A DNA stretch of 64,000 nt from positions 27,307 to 91,306 of IMG/VR virus record IMGVR_UViG_3300018429_000060. One strand, written 5' to 3'. A program made the translations under genes and the position numbers. The notes beneath the pieces are model-generated. The model was not told the DNA's origin and ran no database searches. It saw only the letters and a list, made by a program, of their open reading frames with translations. The DNA comes from a virus. Shown piece by piece: positions 34,354 through 42,317 of this stretch. Each line of letters starts with the position of its first letter. Position 1 is the first letter of the stretch.

Positions 34354-36222
34354 ATGGCTGTCGTCGTCCACGTCTACGGGGTTCCGCCGGTCCTGCACGG
34401 CGAGCGGGTCCGGCTGCCCGCCGAGGTCGACGAGCAGCTGTCCTTGGCGCACTGCCTGCGCGAAGACCTCGTCACGCTGGAGCACCAGCGGCAGGACGCG
34501 GTCACCGCCGTCTGGTCCAGCTACCCGCAGATCGCCGCGATCGAAACCCAGCTCACGGCCGCCGAGACCGAGCTCACCGACCGTTCCGCGGCCGCGGCCG
34601 CGGAACGGTCCGCGGCCCGCAAGAAGGGTCCGACCGAGTCCTCCGAGGCGGTGCGTCAGCTCAAAGCCCGCATCAAGGACCTGCGCAGCCAGCGCCGCAC
34701 CGCCATCGCCGACGCCCACCCGACCGCCACACCGCGGCTCACCGCGATCGCCGACGCCCACCGCGCGGCCATCAAGGCCCTCTACGCCGACTACAGCCAG
34801 GGCCGCGGCCTGTACTGGGCCACCTACAACGACGTCGTTGCCCATCACCAGGTCGCCACCAAGAGGGTCGCGGCCGAACGCAAAGCCGGCCGCCCCGCCA
34901 ACATTCGGCATCACCGCTACGACGGCTCCGGCAGCATCACCGTGCAGCTCCAACGCCAGACCGGCGCACCGCCCCGGCTGCCGGCCACCATCGCCGACGA
35001 GCAGAACGGCCCCTGGCGCAACGTCCTGTACCTGACACCCTGGGTCGACCCCGACACCTGGGCCACCCTGGCGCGGGCCGAGCAGCGCCGCCGCCGCCTC
35101 GGCGTCGTTCGCCTCGACCTCGGCAACAAGCGCCACCTCAGCATCCCGGTGCTGGTCCACCGCATGTTGCCGGCGGACGCCGACATCACCAGCGCCCGGC
35201 TCGTCGTCCGCCGCGTCGCCGGCCACCGCAAGATCGAGCTGCACGTCACCGCCAGGATCAAGGATCCGGTGACCCGCTCCGGCGGGCCGGCCGTCGCCTT
35301 GCACCTCGGCTGGCGCCGCGAGGACGGCGGCGCCGTGCGCGTCGCCACCTGGCGCAGCACCGCCCCTGTCCACGTGCCGGACGACCTCAACGACCTGGTG
35401 CACGCCGACACCGACCACACCGGCACCATCTCCCTGCCCGCGCGCTGGTGGCACCGGGTGTCCACCCAGCCCGAGATGGCGGCCCGACGCGCCACCTCGC
35501 TCAACGACATCCGAGACCAGCTCGTCGCAGCCCTGACCGACAACCCACTCACGATCACCGCAGACGACGAGGACGCTCAGCCGGTCCCGACCGCCGCGGC
35601 GGTCGCGACGTGGCGTTCACCGGCCCGGTTCGCCCACCTCGCACGCACCTGGGCCACCGACTGCCCCGCAGGCCACCAGGCCACCGCCGCCGCCCTGGAA
35701 AACTGGCGACGCAGCGACCGCCGGCTCTGGGAACAGCAGGCGCACGGCACAGCCAATACCCTCGCGGCCCGCGCCGATGCCTACCGACGGACGATGTCCT
35801 GGCTACTGACCGGCGCCAGCCGACTGGTCCTGGACAACACGGCCATCGCCGACCTGGCCCGCCGCGCCGATCCCGCGACAGAGCCCACCCTGCCCACCGC
35901 GGTCACCGACCGGGTGGCCCACCAACGCATCGGCGCCTCACCCGGCCAACTCCGCAGCATCGCCACCACCACAGCGAACTCCTACGGCGTGGCCGTCGCC
36001 GTCATGCCCCACACGGGCATCACCCGCACCCACTACCGATGCGGACACCTCAATCCAGCCGACGACCGCTACTCGGCCGCCCGGATCGTCACCTGCGACG
36101 GCTGCGGTCAGCACTACGACCAGGAATCATCCGCAACCCTCATGCTGCTCGCCGCGAGCGGCGACGTGGCAGCACCCGGCAGCGCCACCGCTCGCAACCC
36201 CGACACCAGCGCACACGCGTAG
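34354..36222 (+). CDS. cas12m: Cas12m, type V-M (formerly V-U1) CRISPR effector, 622 aa
   Basis: An RNA-guided DNA-binding effector. The order of conserved segments follows known actinobacterial Cas12m proteins: LAHCLREDLVTLEHQ and WSSYPQIAAIE near the N-terminus, HHRYDGSGSITVQLQRQTGA, VALHLGWRRE (RuvC-I), LVLDNTAIADLA (RuvC-II), RTHYRCGHLNPADDRYSAAR, and CDGCGQHYDQESS (RuvC-III). The active-site positions read H317, D494 and D589, where cutting Cas12 enzymes have D, E and D. The zinc ribbon is C563, H565, C581, C584. Family members process their crRNA and bind DNA without cutting it, silencing the target. ATG 34354 has GAAAGGGG upstream, and the frame open to 34270 lacks one. The CRISPR array lies 107 bases downstream on the same strand. 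No Cas1 or Cas2 gene is nearby. Confidence 0.95.
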   Translation: MAVVVHVYGVPPVLHGERVRLPAEVDEQLSLAHCLREDLVTLEHQRQDAVTAVWSSYPQIAAIETQLTAAETELTDRSAAAAAERSAARKKGPTESSEAVRQLKARIKDLRSQRRTAIADAHPTATPRLTAIADAHRAAIKALYADYSQGRGLYWATYNDVVAHHQVATKRVAAERKAGRPANIRHHRYDGSGSITVQLQRQTGAPPRLPATIADEQNGPWRNVLYLTPWVDPDTWATLARAEQRRRRLGVVRLDLGNKRHLSIPVLVHRMLPADADITSARLVVRRVAGHRKIELHVTARIKDPVTRSGGPAVALHLGWRREDGGAVRVATWRSTAPVHVPDDLNDLVHADTDHTGTISLPARWWHRVSTQPEMAARRATSLNDIRDQLVAALTDNPLTITADDEDAQPVPTAAAVATWRSPARFAHLARTWATDCPAGHQATAAALENWRRSDRRLWEQQAHGTANTLAARADAYRRTMSWLLTGASRLVLDNTAIADLARRADPATEPTLPTAVTDRVAHQRIGASPGQLRSIATTTANSYGVAVAVMPHTGITRTHYRCGHLNPADDRYSAARIVTCDGCGQHYDQESSATLMLLAASGDVAAPGSATARNPDTSAHA

Positions 36223-36251
36223 GCTCTCCCCCCAGCCAGCACCGACGCACC

Positions 36252-36328
36252 TTGAAACCTGAACCTCTAGACCAGCGCTCGCGATGATCTCCATGTGGCC
36301 TGGTCAATCGCGTCTCGTACAGCGAGCT
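36252..36328 (+). promoter_or_regulatory. Presumed leader of the CRISPR array
   Basis: The gap between cas12m and repeat 1. The best-conserved repeats lie at this end, which marks it as leader-proximal. TTGAAA at 36252-36257 could be a -35, but no clear -10 follows. Confidence 0.4.
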
Positions 36329-36913
36329 GTCGCAACGCCTGCGTCGGGGCCTCGTGCCGACGACGAGTCGATCTGGCGGGAGGCTTGTCGACTCCCGGAG
36401 CTGTCGCAACGCCTGCGTCGGGGCCTCGTGCCGACGACCTCTGCACAAGCGCCGGGACGTGCTCGACACGACCTGGTCGCAACGCCTGCGTCGGGGCCTC
36501 GTGCCGACGACCTCTGCACAAGCGCCGGGACGTGCTCGACACGACCTGGTCGCAACGCCTGCGTCGGGGCGTCGTGCCGACGACGATGCGCCCACAGCCT
36601 GGTCGCACCGCCTGTGTCGGGGCGTCGTGCCGACGACTATGCCCCTTCGTGTGGCGGTGCTGTGGTGGCCGAGTGGTCGCACCGCCTGCGTGGGGGCGTC
36701 GTACCGACGACATGCTGATGAGTGATGTTGGGTCGCGGTGGTGACGTCGCACCGCCTGCGTGGGGGCGTCGTACCGACGACGCGGATGCATCCAGCCGAG
36801 CGCGTTCGCGCTCCAAGTCACACCGCCTGCGTTGGGGCTTCGTACCGACGACACGGTTCTGGTGTCGGTCATACACGGCGCATCGCCTGCGTGGGGGGCG
36901 TCGTGCCGACGAG
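36329..36913 (+). CRISPR. CRISPR array, nine 36-bp repeats and eight spacers
   Basis: Repeats: 36329-36364, 36403-36438, 36476-36511, 36549-36584, 36602-36637, 36676-36711, 36746-36781, 36817-36852, 36877-36913. Repeats 1-3 are identical. Later ones drift, and the last is 37 bases and ends GAG instead of GAC. Spacer lengths are 38, 37, 37, 17, 38, 34, 35 and 24. Spacers 2 and 3 are identical. A GTCGG/CCGAC stem lies near the repeat 3' end on the + strand, as expected for type V crRNAs in which the repeat hairpin precedes the guide, so transcription is rightward with cas12m. Confidence 0.97.
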
Positions 36914-36945
36914 ATGTGACACCTCACGGCGCGGTGGCGAGCCGG

Positions 36946-37851
36946 CTAGTGGTGCACGTCGAGGTAGTCGGCGATCATCTGGTCGAGTAGCTGCCACGGC
37001 TTGCCGGGCTCGACGGTTCCCGAGTCCACCGCCGCCTTCAGGGCGCGGGTCAGGGCGGCCGCGGTGGCTGCCGGCACGGTGCGACTGCCCAGCACGACCT
37101 CCAGGCCCACGTGGCCGCGGTGTCGCGGTTCGGTGGACATCGGGTCCAGGTAGCCGTCCTGCAGGTCGGTCAGGTGTCGTTCGGTGAGCGCGACGAGGAT
37201 GCCCATGGCGGTGGCCACGTTGCCCACGTTGTGCGCCGAGTGCGCCGAGGCGAGCGCGTCCAGGGTGGGCTGGTAGTCCTGGTAGGCGGCCAGCCACCGT
37301 TCGTCGGAGGTGCGGCCCAGCTGGTCCAGGGCGTCGCGGGCGGCGTCGGCCTCGCCGGCCAGGAACACCAGGTTCACCGTGTGGAAGGACAGGTTGGCCT
37401 CCGACAGCGGTTCCAGCGCGATCCGATCGAGCAGGTCCAGGGTCTTGTCGTCCAGGCCGGCGTAGGCGCGTTCGTCGATGTCGTCGATGCCGTCGTAGAG
37501 CTGTTTGAGGATGGCCAGGTCGTCGTCGCCCTCGATGGCGTTGTGCGACAGCTGCATCGCTAGCTGCCGCGCCTTGGGTAGGTCGTCGGTGACGAGCAGG
37601 AACCAGGCTTCCTCCAGGTCGGCGGCGATGCCGGCCTGGACTCGGTGGTTGCCCGACAGCACCAGCTCGTGGCCTTCTGCGTACTCGCCGGCGCCGCTGT
37701 AGATGAGCGGGGTGGAGGTGAGGGCGCCGTCGGTGCGGATGTTGGAGACGAGCCGGTCGAACTGTTCCTTGGTCATGTAGCGGGCGTTGACGTCGAGCAG
37801 GGTCAGGTCGGTCAGCCGGCGCCGCACCGGCAGCGGCTCGGACAGCCTCAC
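36946..37851 (-). CDS. ParB-like nuclease-domain protein, 301 aa
   Basis: The N-terminal domain matches the ParB/Spo0J-like fold used by phage and modification proteins: EQFDRLVSNIRTDGALTSTP, HELVLSGNHRVQAGIAADL. The C-terminal 180 residues are helical and of unknown role. GTG 37851 overlaps the upstream stop (GTGA). It is the last gene of a five-gene leftward operon that also encodes a terminase-type nuclease and a Mom-like protein. It lies apart from the parA locus and is therefore not a partition protein. It ends 33 bases from the CRISPR array. Confidence 0.75.
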   Translation of the reverse strand: MRLSEPLPVRRRLTDLTLLDVNARYMTKEQFDRLVSNIRTDGALTSTPLIYSGAGEYAEGHELVLSGNHRVQAGIAADLEEAWFLLVTDDLPKARQLAMQLSHNAIEGDDDLAILKQLYDGIDDIDERAYAGLDDKTLDLLDRIALEPLSEANLSFHTVNLVFLAGEADAARDALDQLGRTSDERWLAAYQDYQPTLDALASAHSAHNVGNVATAMGILVALTERHLTDLQDGYLDPMSTEPRHRGHVGLEVVLGSRTVPAATAAALTRALKAAVDSGTVEPGKPWQLLDQMIADYLDVHH

Positions 37852-38288
37852 CGCAACGGTCCCCGCACCACGCCGGCGGCCTCGTCGACGATCACCAGGT
37901 CGGCCGACAGTCCCTTGATCGGACCCGGCTGCCGTGGTCGCACCGCCGCGGCGTACTCGGCGGCGGCCACCGCCGCCAGCAGGCGCGGCCGGTCCTGCTC
38001 GGTGTCGCCGTAGATGGCCACCGCGCCGTCGACCAGCTGCACGCGCCATCCGTCGCCCGACCACACCACCCCACCCGGCTCGTCCGGCTCCGGCAGCAGC
38101 GCCTGCGACTGACTGATCAGCCGCACGGCGTGGCTCATCTGCTGCCCGGCGGCCTGCAGCGCCGGCACCAGCTGGCCCAGCCACGCGGCCACCTCGCCCA
38201 GCGACGCCACCAGCTCCCGCTGCAGCCGGCCGTGCGTCTCGTCCGGGTCGGAGGTGTCGTCCGGGTCGGTGTCGGGGAAGCCGGTCAT
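37848..38288 (-). CDS. Hypothetical protein, 146 aa
   Basis: ATGA overlap at its start and GTGA at its end, inside the packaging/modification operon. Helical N-terminal half (RELVASLGEVAAWLGQLVPA) and an alpha/beta C-terminal half (WRVQLVDGAVAIYGD). No family is recognised. Possibly an accessory of the nuclease encoded just upstream. Confidence 0.6.
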   Translation of the reverse strand: MTGFPDTDPDDTSDPDETHGRLQRELVASLGEVAAWLGQLVPALQAAGQQMSHAVRLISQSQALLPEPDEPGGVVWSGDGWRVQLVDGAVAIYGDTEQDRPRLLAAVAAAEYAAAVRPRQPGPIKGLSADLVIVDEAAGVVRGPLR

Positions 38289-38878
38289 AGTGCGACTCCT
38301 GCGTGTTGGTCGTGCATGATGTCGCCGGTCCACAGCGCGAGCTCGGCGGCCAGGACGAGGTCGTCGTGGCCGGTGGACGCCTCGTGCTTCTGGTAGCCGG
38401 TGCTGGTGGGCCGGGCGCGGAACCGGCCGAGCTGGTCCCCGAACGCCCGCGCGTTGGGCAGCTCCGGGGGGATGGTCACGCCGCGTTGTTCCAGGGCGAC
38501 CTGCAGCACCTCGGTCAGACGGTGCTTGCCCACGACGTACTCGTCGGGGTTGCTGTGGGTCAGGGTGCGGCCGGAGCTGATGCTGACCGCCACGATGTGC
38601 AGGTCCGGGCCGGCCTTGCGGGCCATCTCGACGACCGCGGCGCCGATGCCGGTGGCGTCGATGGTGGCGACCACCGGGTAGCCGGCGTCGACGAGCTCCT
38701 GGGCGACGGTGACCAGCAGGTCGGCCAGCTGCTGGTACGGGGTGCCGAGCTCGATGTTGCCGATGGAGAGCAGGTCCCACAGCGGCCGGTGCGAGTTCGG
38801 CCGCAGCCCCACGGTGCGCAGCGCGGCGAGCGCCGCCGGGTCCTGCTCCTTGCCGACGTCGAGGCCGAGCGAGATCAC
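38285..38878 (-). CDS. Terminase large-subunit nuclease-like protein, 197 aa
   Basis: The RNase H-like nuclease half of a packaging terminase, without an ATPase half. Acidic residues are D7 (LGLDVGKEQDPAAL), D74 (VVATIDATGIGAA) and D172/D173 (STGHDDLVLAAELALW), the typical metal-binding set. A terminase ATPase gene lies on the other strand at 41493. Either the packaging enzyme is split or this nuclease has another role, such as acting on modified DNA. Coupled on both sides by 4-base overlaps. Confidence 0.7.
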   Translation of the reverse strand: MISLGLDVGKEQDPAALAALRTVGLRPNSHRPLWDLLSIGNIELGTPYQQLADLLVTVAQELVDAGYPVVATIDATGIGAAVVEMARKAGPDLHIVAVSISSGRTLTHSNPDEYVVGKHRLTEVLQVALEQRGVTIPPELPNARAFGDQLGRFRARPTSTGYQKHEASTGHDDLVLAAELALWTGDIMHDQHAGVAL

Positions 38879-39159
38879 CGGCCGTCCCCGGCGAGGTCGG
38901 CGCCGTAGCCGCTCAGGGCGTGCTGCAGGGTCAACCAGTGGCCGGTGTCGCGGGCGGCGGCGACCCCGAGGGCGGCGCGGATCATGGTGGCGGCCAGCCG
39001 TTCGTCGCTCAGGTCACCGACCAGGTTCCCCGACGCCGTCAGGTGGGTGCCGTGGTTGTCGCAGATCGTGACGTGCACCATCAGCATCGGCTCGGTGCCG
39101 TCGTCGTCGTGGTGGTTCTCGACGGTGATCGGCACGTCGGTCCTCGAGGTCGTGGTCAC
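38875..39159 (-). CDS. Hypothetical protein, 94 aa
   Basis: GTG overlaps the Mom-like stop (GTGA), and the stop overlaps the nuclease start (ATGA). Begins with beta strands (DVPITVENHHDDDGTEPMLM), then a helix (RLAATMIRAALGVAAARDTG). Probably a small accessory of the operon. No family is recognised. Confidence 0.6.
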   Translation of the reverse strand: MTTTSRTDVPITVENHHDDDGTEPMLMVHVTICDNHGTHLTASGNLVGDLSDERLAATMIRAALGVAAARDTGHWLTLQHALSGYGADLAGDGR

Positions 39160-40547
39160 CGCGCCACCCCGGTCACCACCACCGGCCCCGCCGCCGCGTC
39201 GGCGGCCGTGGGGGTGAGGTGGGTGTGTTTGGCCTGCCACAGCTCCAGCGCCTCCGCGAGCGTCCACTGTCCGAGTGGCCCGCCGTACTGCAGCTGGTAG
39301 GTGTGGATGCCGTCGTCGCAGGGTTTGCGGCTGGTCAGTTTCACGCCGGGGATGCCGCGGCCGTACTTGGCCGACGTCGGGTTGTTGGTGAACGCCGTGG
39401 TGGCCCAGCCGAGGACCCGCTTGGACAGGGCCCGCTGCACCAGCAGCTGCGCCTCGTGGCTGATCGCGGCCATCACCACGAGCTTGGACAGCCGCCGCCA
39501 CTTCGACGGGGCGACCGCGAAGTCGGACATCAGGTAGGCGTCCAGCCCGAACTTCGGCGGCAGGTACCCGAACGCCCCGATGATCTTGCCGCCGGTGGAC
39601 ACCGCGCAGGAGAACAGCGGCGCGCCGGGGGCGATGCCCCGTCCCAGGTAGGCCGAGCGCAGCCCGTTGAACTGCGGTCCGGTCAGCGGGTGCAGCCGCA
39701 GGTCCTCACCGAGGTCGTCCTCGGGTGCCAGCCGGGCCATCAGCACCGGTTCGGTCTTCTGGTGCGGGCCGACGTAGCGGGCGATGCCCGGCTGGGCGAA
39801 CACCCAGATCGGCATCGCCCGCGGCCCGGTCTGCACGAACCCGACGCGGTAGGGCTCCAGCTGCGGCAGCTGGTAGTGCAGCCCGAGCAGCCAGTGCGGC
39901 CGGTCGATGACCAGCTGGATGATCTCGTTCTTGCCGTCGTCGTCCAGGATCTCGTAGGACGGCTCCGGCCAGTCGAAGTGGTCCTCGATGCCCTTGAACA
40001 TGGTCTCGTAGCCGGCCGCCCAGAACGGCGGGAACGACGCCACCGGCGCCTCCGGCGGGGCCTGCCGCAGGTACTCGCGCACGTCGCGGGCGTCGAACGA
40101 GGACAGCCGCAGCGTCGCCCTGGCGAGCTTGGCCACCGTGTCGGCGTGCAGGGTCGGCCACTGGTCACGGTAGGCGGCCACCATCCGCCGGTGGTAGGCG
40201 CCGGTCTTGCCGACGAAGGAGAACCAGCGGGTGCCCAGCATCAGCGTGGCCAGGGTGCCGATGCCGTCGTCGAGGTAGTCGTAGAGCCAGGACAGCTCCT
40301 CGACGAACTCGTCCTTGACGGTGAACGGCACCGGCTGCCCGGCGAACTGCCACCCCAGGGCGCACGAGTACGGGTTCACGTCGTTGGAGTGCAGCCGGAA
40401 CTCCCGCTCCGGGCAGGTCCCGGCCAGGGTGCGTTCGATGGTCAGGTTCCCGGAGCAGCCCACATAGACGTCGGCGCCGGCCGGCCACAGCCGGGCGTGC
40501 TGGGCGACGATGCTGCGCATCTCGGCCGGGATGGTGCCCTGGAACAC
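39156..40547 (-). CDS. Mom-like/antirestriction DNA-modification protein, 463 aa
   Basis: Two parts are seen. Residues about 1-130 hold a methyltransferase-like segment (DVYVGCSGNLTIERTL, then HSNDVNPYSCALGW). Residues about 280-440 form a GNAT-like acyltransferase part (SKLVVMAAISHEAQLLVQRA, GWATTAFTNNPTSAKYGRG) resembling phage Mom-type proteins, which put a bulky group on adenine to block restriction. Actinophage relatives are annotated as putative antirestriction adenine methyltransferases. GTG 40547 is chosen because GGAGG lies 7 bases upstream. The frame reaching 40610 has no ribosome site and abuts the tRNA-like gene. The chemical modification made is unknown. Confidence 0.65.
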   Translation of the reverse strand: MFQGTIPAEMRSIVAQHARLWPAGADVYVGCSGNLTIERTLAGTCPEREFRLHSNDVNPYSCALGWQFAGQPVPFTVKDEFVEELSWLYDYLDDGIGTLATLMLGTRWFSFVGKTGAYHRRMVAAYRDQWPTLHADTVAKLARATLRLSSFDARDVREYLRQAPPEAPVASFPPFWAAGYETMFKGIEDHFDWPEPSYEILDDDGKNEIIQLVIDRPHWLLGLHYQLPQLEPYRVGFVQTGPRAMPIWVFAQPGIARYVGPHQKTEPVLMARLAPEDDLGEDLRLHPLTGPQFNGLRSAYLGRGIAPGAPLFSCAVSTGGKIIGAFGYLPPKFGLDAYLMSDFAVAPSKWRRLSKLVVMAAISHEAQLLVQRALSKRVLGWATTAFTNNPTSAKYGRGIPGVKLTSRKPCDDGIHTYQLQYGGPLGQWTLAEALELWQAKHTHLTPTAADAAAGPVVVTGVAR

Positions 40548-40624
40548 GCTCGGGCCTCCGCAGCACAAATCTGGGCTGGGGCGCCCGGCCACGGATGCCA
40601 GTCGACGCACAACAACGGTGAGTG

Positions 40625-40696
40625 AGCGCCGGCACGGCCTCGAACCGCCCCTACCGCCTGGAATGGCGGTCGTGCTACCAGCTACACCACCAGCGC
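40625..40696 (-). tRNA. tRNA-like gene with an expanded anticodon loop
   Basis: 72 bases fold as a cloverleaf on the minus strand: acceptor GCGCTGG/CCGGCGC (7 bp with one G-U), D-stem GTGT/GCAC, T-arm with TTCGAGG loop (one mismatch). The anticodon arm is 18 rather than 17 bases: ACCGC/GCGGT with an 8-base loop CATTCCAG (or 6 bp with a 6-base loop). TCC (Gly) or CCA (Trp) could be read. No CCA is encoded. It lies 78 bases upstream of the Mom-like start. Confidence 0.65.
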
Positions 40697-40819
40697 ATGA
40701 CTCGTCGCGGATGGTAACGCACCGCAGGTCAGGCTGCCCCTAGACTCCCCGGTGACGATCACCGGGCCTGGCGCACATGGCCGCCGGAAGCACTCGTGCT
40801 TTCGGGAGGGCCCGCCGGC

Positions 40820-41488
40820 GTGTCGACGACCTTCCGTTACGCCTCCGGCCGGGACATGTGGGACCGGCAGCTGGGTGAGCCGGCCGAGGAATACGACTGG
40901 TTCCTGCACTGGCGCAACGAGGCCCACCGCCGCACCTACGTGGCCACCGCGCTGAAGTTCGGGATCAGCCCGGTCACGGTGACGCGGGTCGCGAAACAGA
41001 ACCGCTGGCCCGAACGGCTGCTGGCGTGGAAGGCCGACAACTCGCGGCTGCTGCACGAGCGGTTCACCGATCTGCTCGAACAGTCGATGGTGCCGTTCGC
41101 GCAGGGCATGGTGCGGATGGCCGCCCACACCGCCCGCGCCCCGCTGGACAAGATCCCGGCCGATCGGGCGATGACCGCGTTCGCCGCGGCCCTGCGGGTG
41201 ATCAAGGAACCGGGCATCGCGGACCTCATCCGCATCTCGGCTGCGTCCGGGATGGCCAACCGCGAGATCGACCTCGCCGCGGTCATCCTCGACCGGCTGG
41301 CCGCACAGTTCCCCGAGGCCCACGACGCGGTCCTGGACGCACTGGACGCCGCCACCCAGAACCCCGCCGGGCCGCTGGTCCTCGACGCCGCCCCCGTCCC
41401 GGCCGCCGTCCCCGCCGGCGCCGGCGGCGCTGTCGACGGTGGTGTCGACGACGGGGACGACTGCGTGATCGACCCAGGGAACGGCTGA
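40820..41488 (+). CDS. Terminase small-subunit-like protein, 222 aa
   Basis: Placed directly before the terminase ATPase. The first 80 residues contain a helix-turn-helix-like segment (YVATALKFGISPVTVTRVAK, QNRWPERLLAWK), typical of small terminases that recognise the packaging site. The middle is helical, the tail Ala/Pro/Asp-rich. GTG 40820 has GGGAGGG 9 bases upstream. Confidence 0.7.
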   Translation: MSTTFRYASGRDMWDRQLGEPAEEYDWFLHWRNEAHRRTYVATALKFGISPVTVTRVAKQNRWPERLLAWKADNSRLLHERFTDLLEQSMVPFAQGMVRMAAHTARAPLDKIPADRAMTAFAAALRVIKEPGIADLIRISAASGMANREIDLAAVILDRLAAQFPEAHDAVLDALDAATQNPAGPLVLDAAPVPAAVPAGAGGAVDGGVDDGDDCVIDPGNG

Positions 41489-41492
41489 CCCC

Positions 41493-42317
41493 ATGGCGTC
41501 CGTCACGGTGCTCTCGGAGTTCCTGGCCCGTCGCGACCCGGCCCGGATGATGCGCCAGGCCGGGATGCCCCCCGACACGTGGCAGTCCACCCTGCTGCGC
41601 CGCCGACCGCACCGGGCGCTGGTCACCACCTCCCGGCAGGCCGGCAAGAGCAGCGTCGCCGGCGCGATGGGCCTGCACCGCGCCGCCGAGAAGCCCCGCC
41701 AGACCATCGTCGCCGTCTCGCCCACCCAGCGGCAGTCCGCGCTGCTGGTGTCGAAGGTCCGCCGCTACGCTCAGGCGCTCGGGCTGCAGCTGGCCCGCGA
41801 CAACACCCTGTCGCTGGAGCTGGCCAACGAGTCCGTCGTGTACGCGCTGCCCGGCCACCCGGACACCGTCCGCGGCTACTCCCCCGACCTGCTGATCATC
41901 GACGAGGCCGCGTACACCACCGAAGCGCTCTACACCGCGTGCCTGCCGATGCTCGCCGCCACCGGCGGCGACCTCATCGCCATCTCCACCCCGAACGGCA
42001 AACAGGGCTGGTACTGGGCCGAGTGGTCCGGGCAGGGCGCACCGGGCTGGATGAAGATCCAGGTCCCCTACACCCGCATCCGGCGCATCAGCGCCGAGTT
42101 CATCACCTCCCAGCGGGCGTCGATGTCGCGGGAGCGGTTCTCCACCGAGTACGAGTGCGCGTTCAACTCCTCCACGTTCGGCCTGTTCAACGCCGGCGAC
42201 CTGGCCGCCGCGCTGCAGGCCGAGCCGATGGCGGCCGGCGGCGGTGGCCTGCCCGACGCGCGGGAGATCATGCGCCGCAACCGGGACCGGTTCGCCGCCG
42301 GGCAGGCCGCCTCATGA
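41493..42317 (+). CDS. terL: Terminase large subunit, ATPase domain only, 274 aa
   Basis: The DNA-packaging motor. Walker A SRQAGKS at residues 47-53, Walker B LLIIDEAA with D137/E138, and coupling motif LIAISTPNG near 165. Typical large terminases exceed 450 residues with a C-terminal nuclease. Here the protein stops after the ATPase, and the next gene, overlapping by ATGA, encodes an RNase H-like protein. So the two halves are separate genes. Confidence 0.85.
   Translation: MASVTVLSEFLARRDPARMMRQAGMPPDTWQSTLLRRRPHRALVTTSRQAGKSSVAGAMGLHRAAEKPRQTIVAVSPTQRQSALLVSKVRRYAQALGLQLARDNTLSLELANESVVYALPGHPDTVRGYSPDLLIIDEAAYTTEALYTACLPMLAATGGDLIAISTPNGKQGWYWAEWSGQGAPGWMKIQVPYTRIRRISAEFITSQRASMSRERFSTEYECAFNSSTFGLFNAGDLAAALQAEPMAAGGGGLPDAREIMRRNRDRFAAGQAAS

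Noticed and set aside
34354-36222. TnpB-type transposon protein instead of Cas12m
   Set aside because: Length, the HLGWR motif, the N-terminal Cas12m segments and the adjacent array fit Cas12m. No transposon ends or TnpA were seen.
33612-36287. 891-aa + strand frame overlapping cas12m and its upstream genes
   Set aside because: Arg/Pro/His-rich out-of-frame reading. The cas12m frame has clear conserved motifs.
36329-36913. Leftward transcription of the CRISPR array
   Set aside because: It would place the repeat hairpin at the repeat 5' end and the leader beside the ParB-like gene, at the decayed-repeat end. Both are opposite to what type V arrays show.
36267-36927. Several short frames on both strands through the CRISPR array
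   Set aside because: Their repeated peptides (ACVGAS, RRRCD) are translations of the CRISPR repeats.
36946-37851. ParB-like gene as the partner of ParA
   Set aside because: It lies 32 kb away in a modification/packaging operon, while parA has its own coupled ribbon-helix-helix partner.
39156-40610. Longer Mom-like reading frame from GTG 40610
   Set aside because: It has no ribosome site and begins 14 bases from the tRNA-like gene. GTG 40547 has GGAGG at good spacing.
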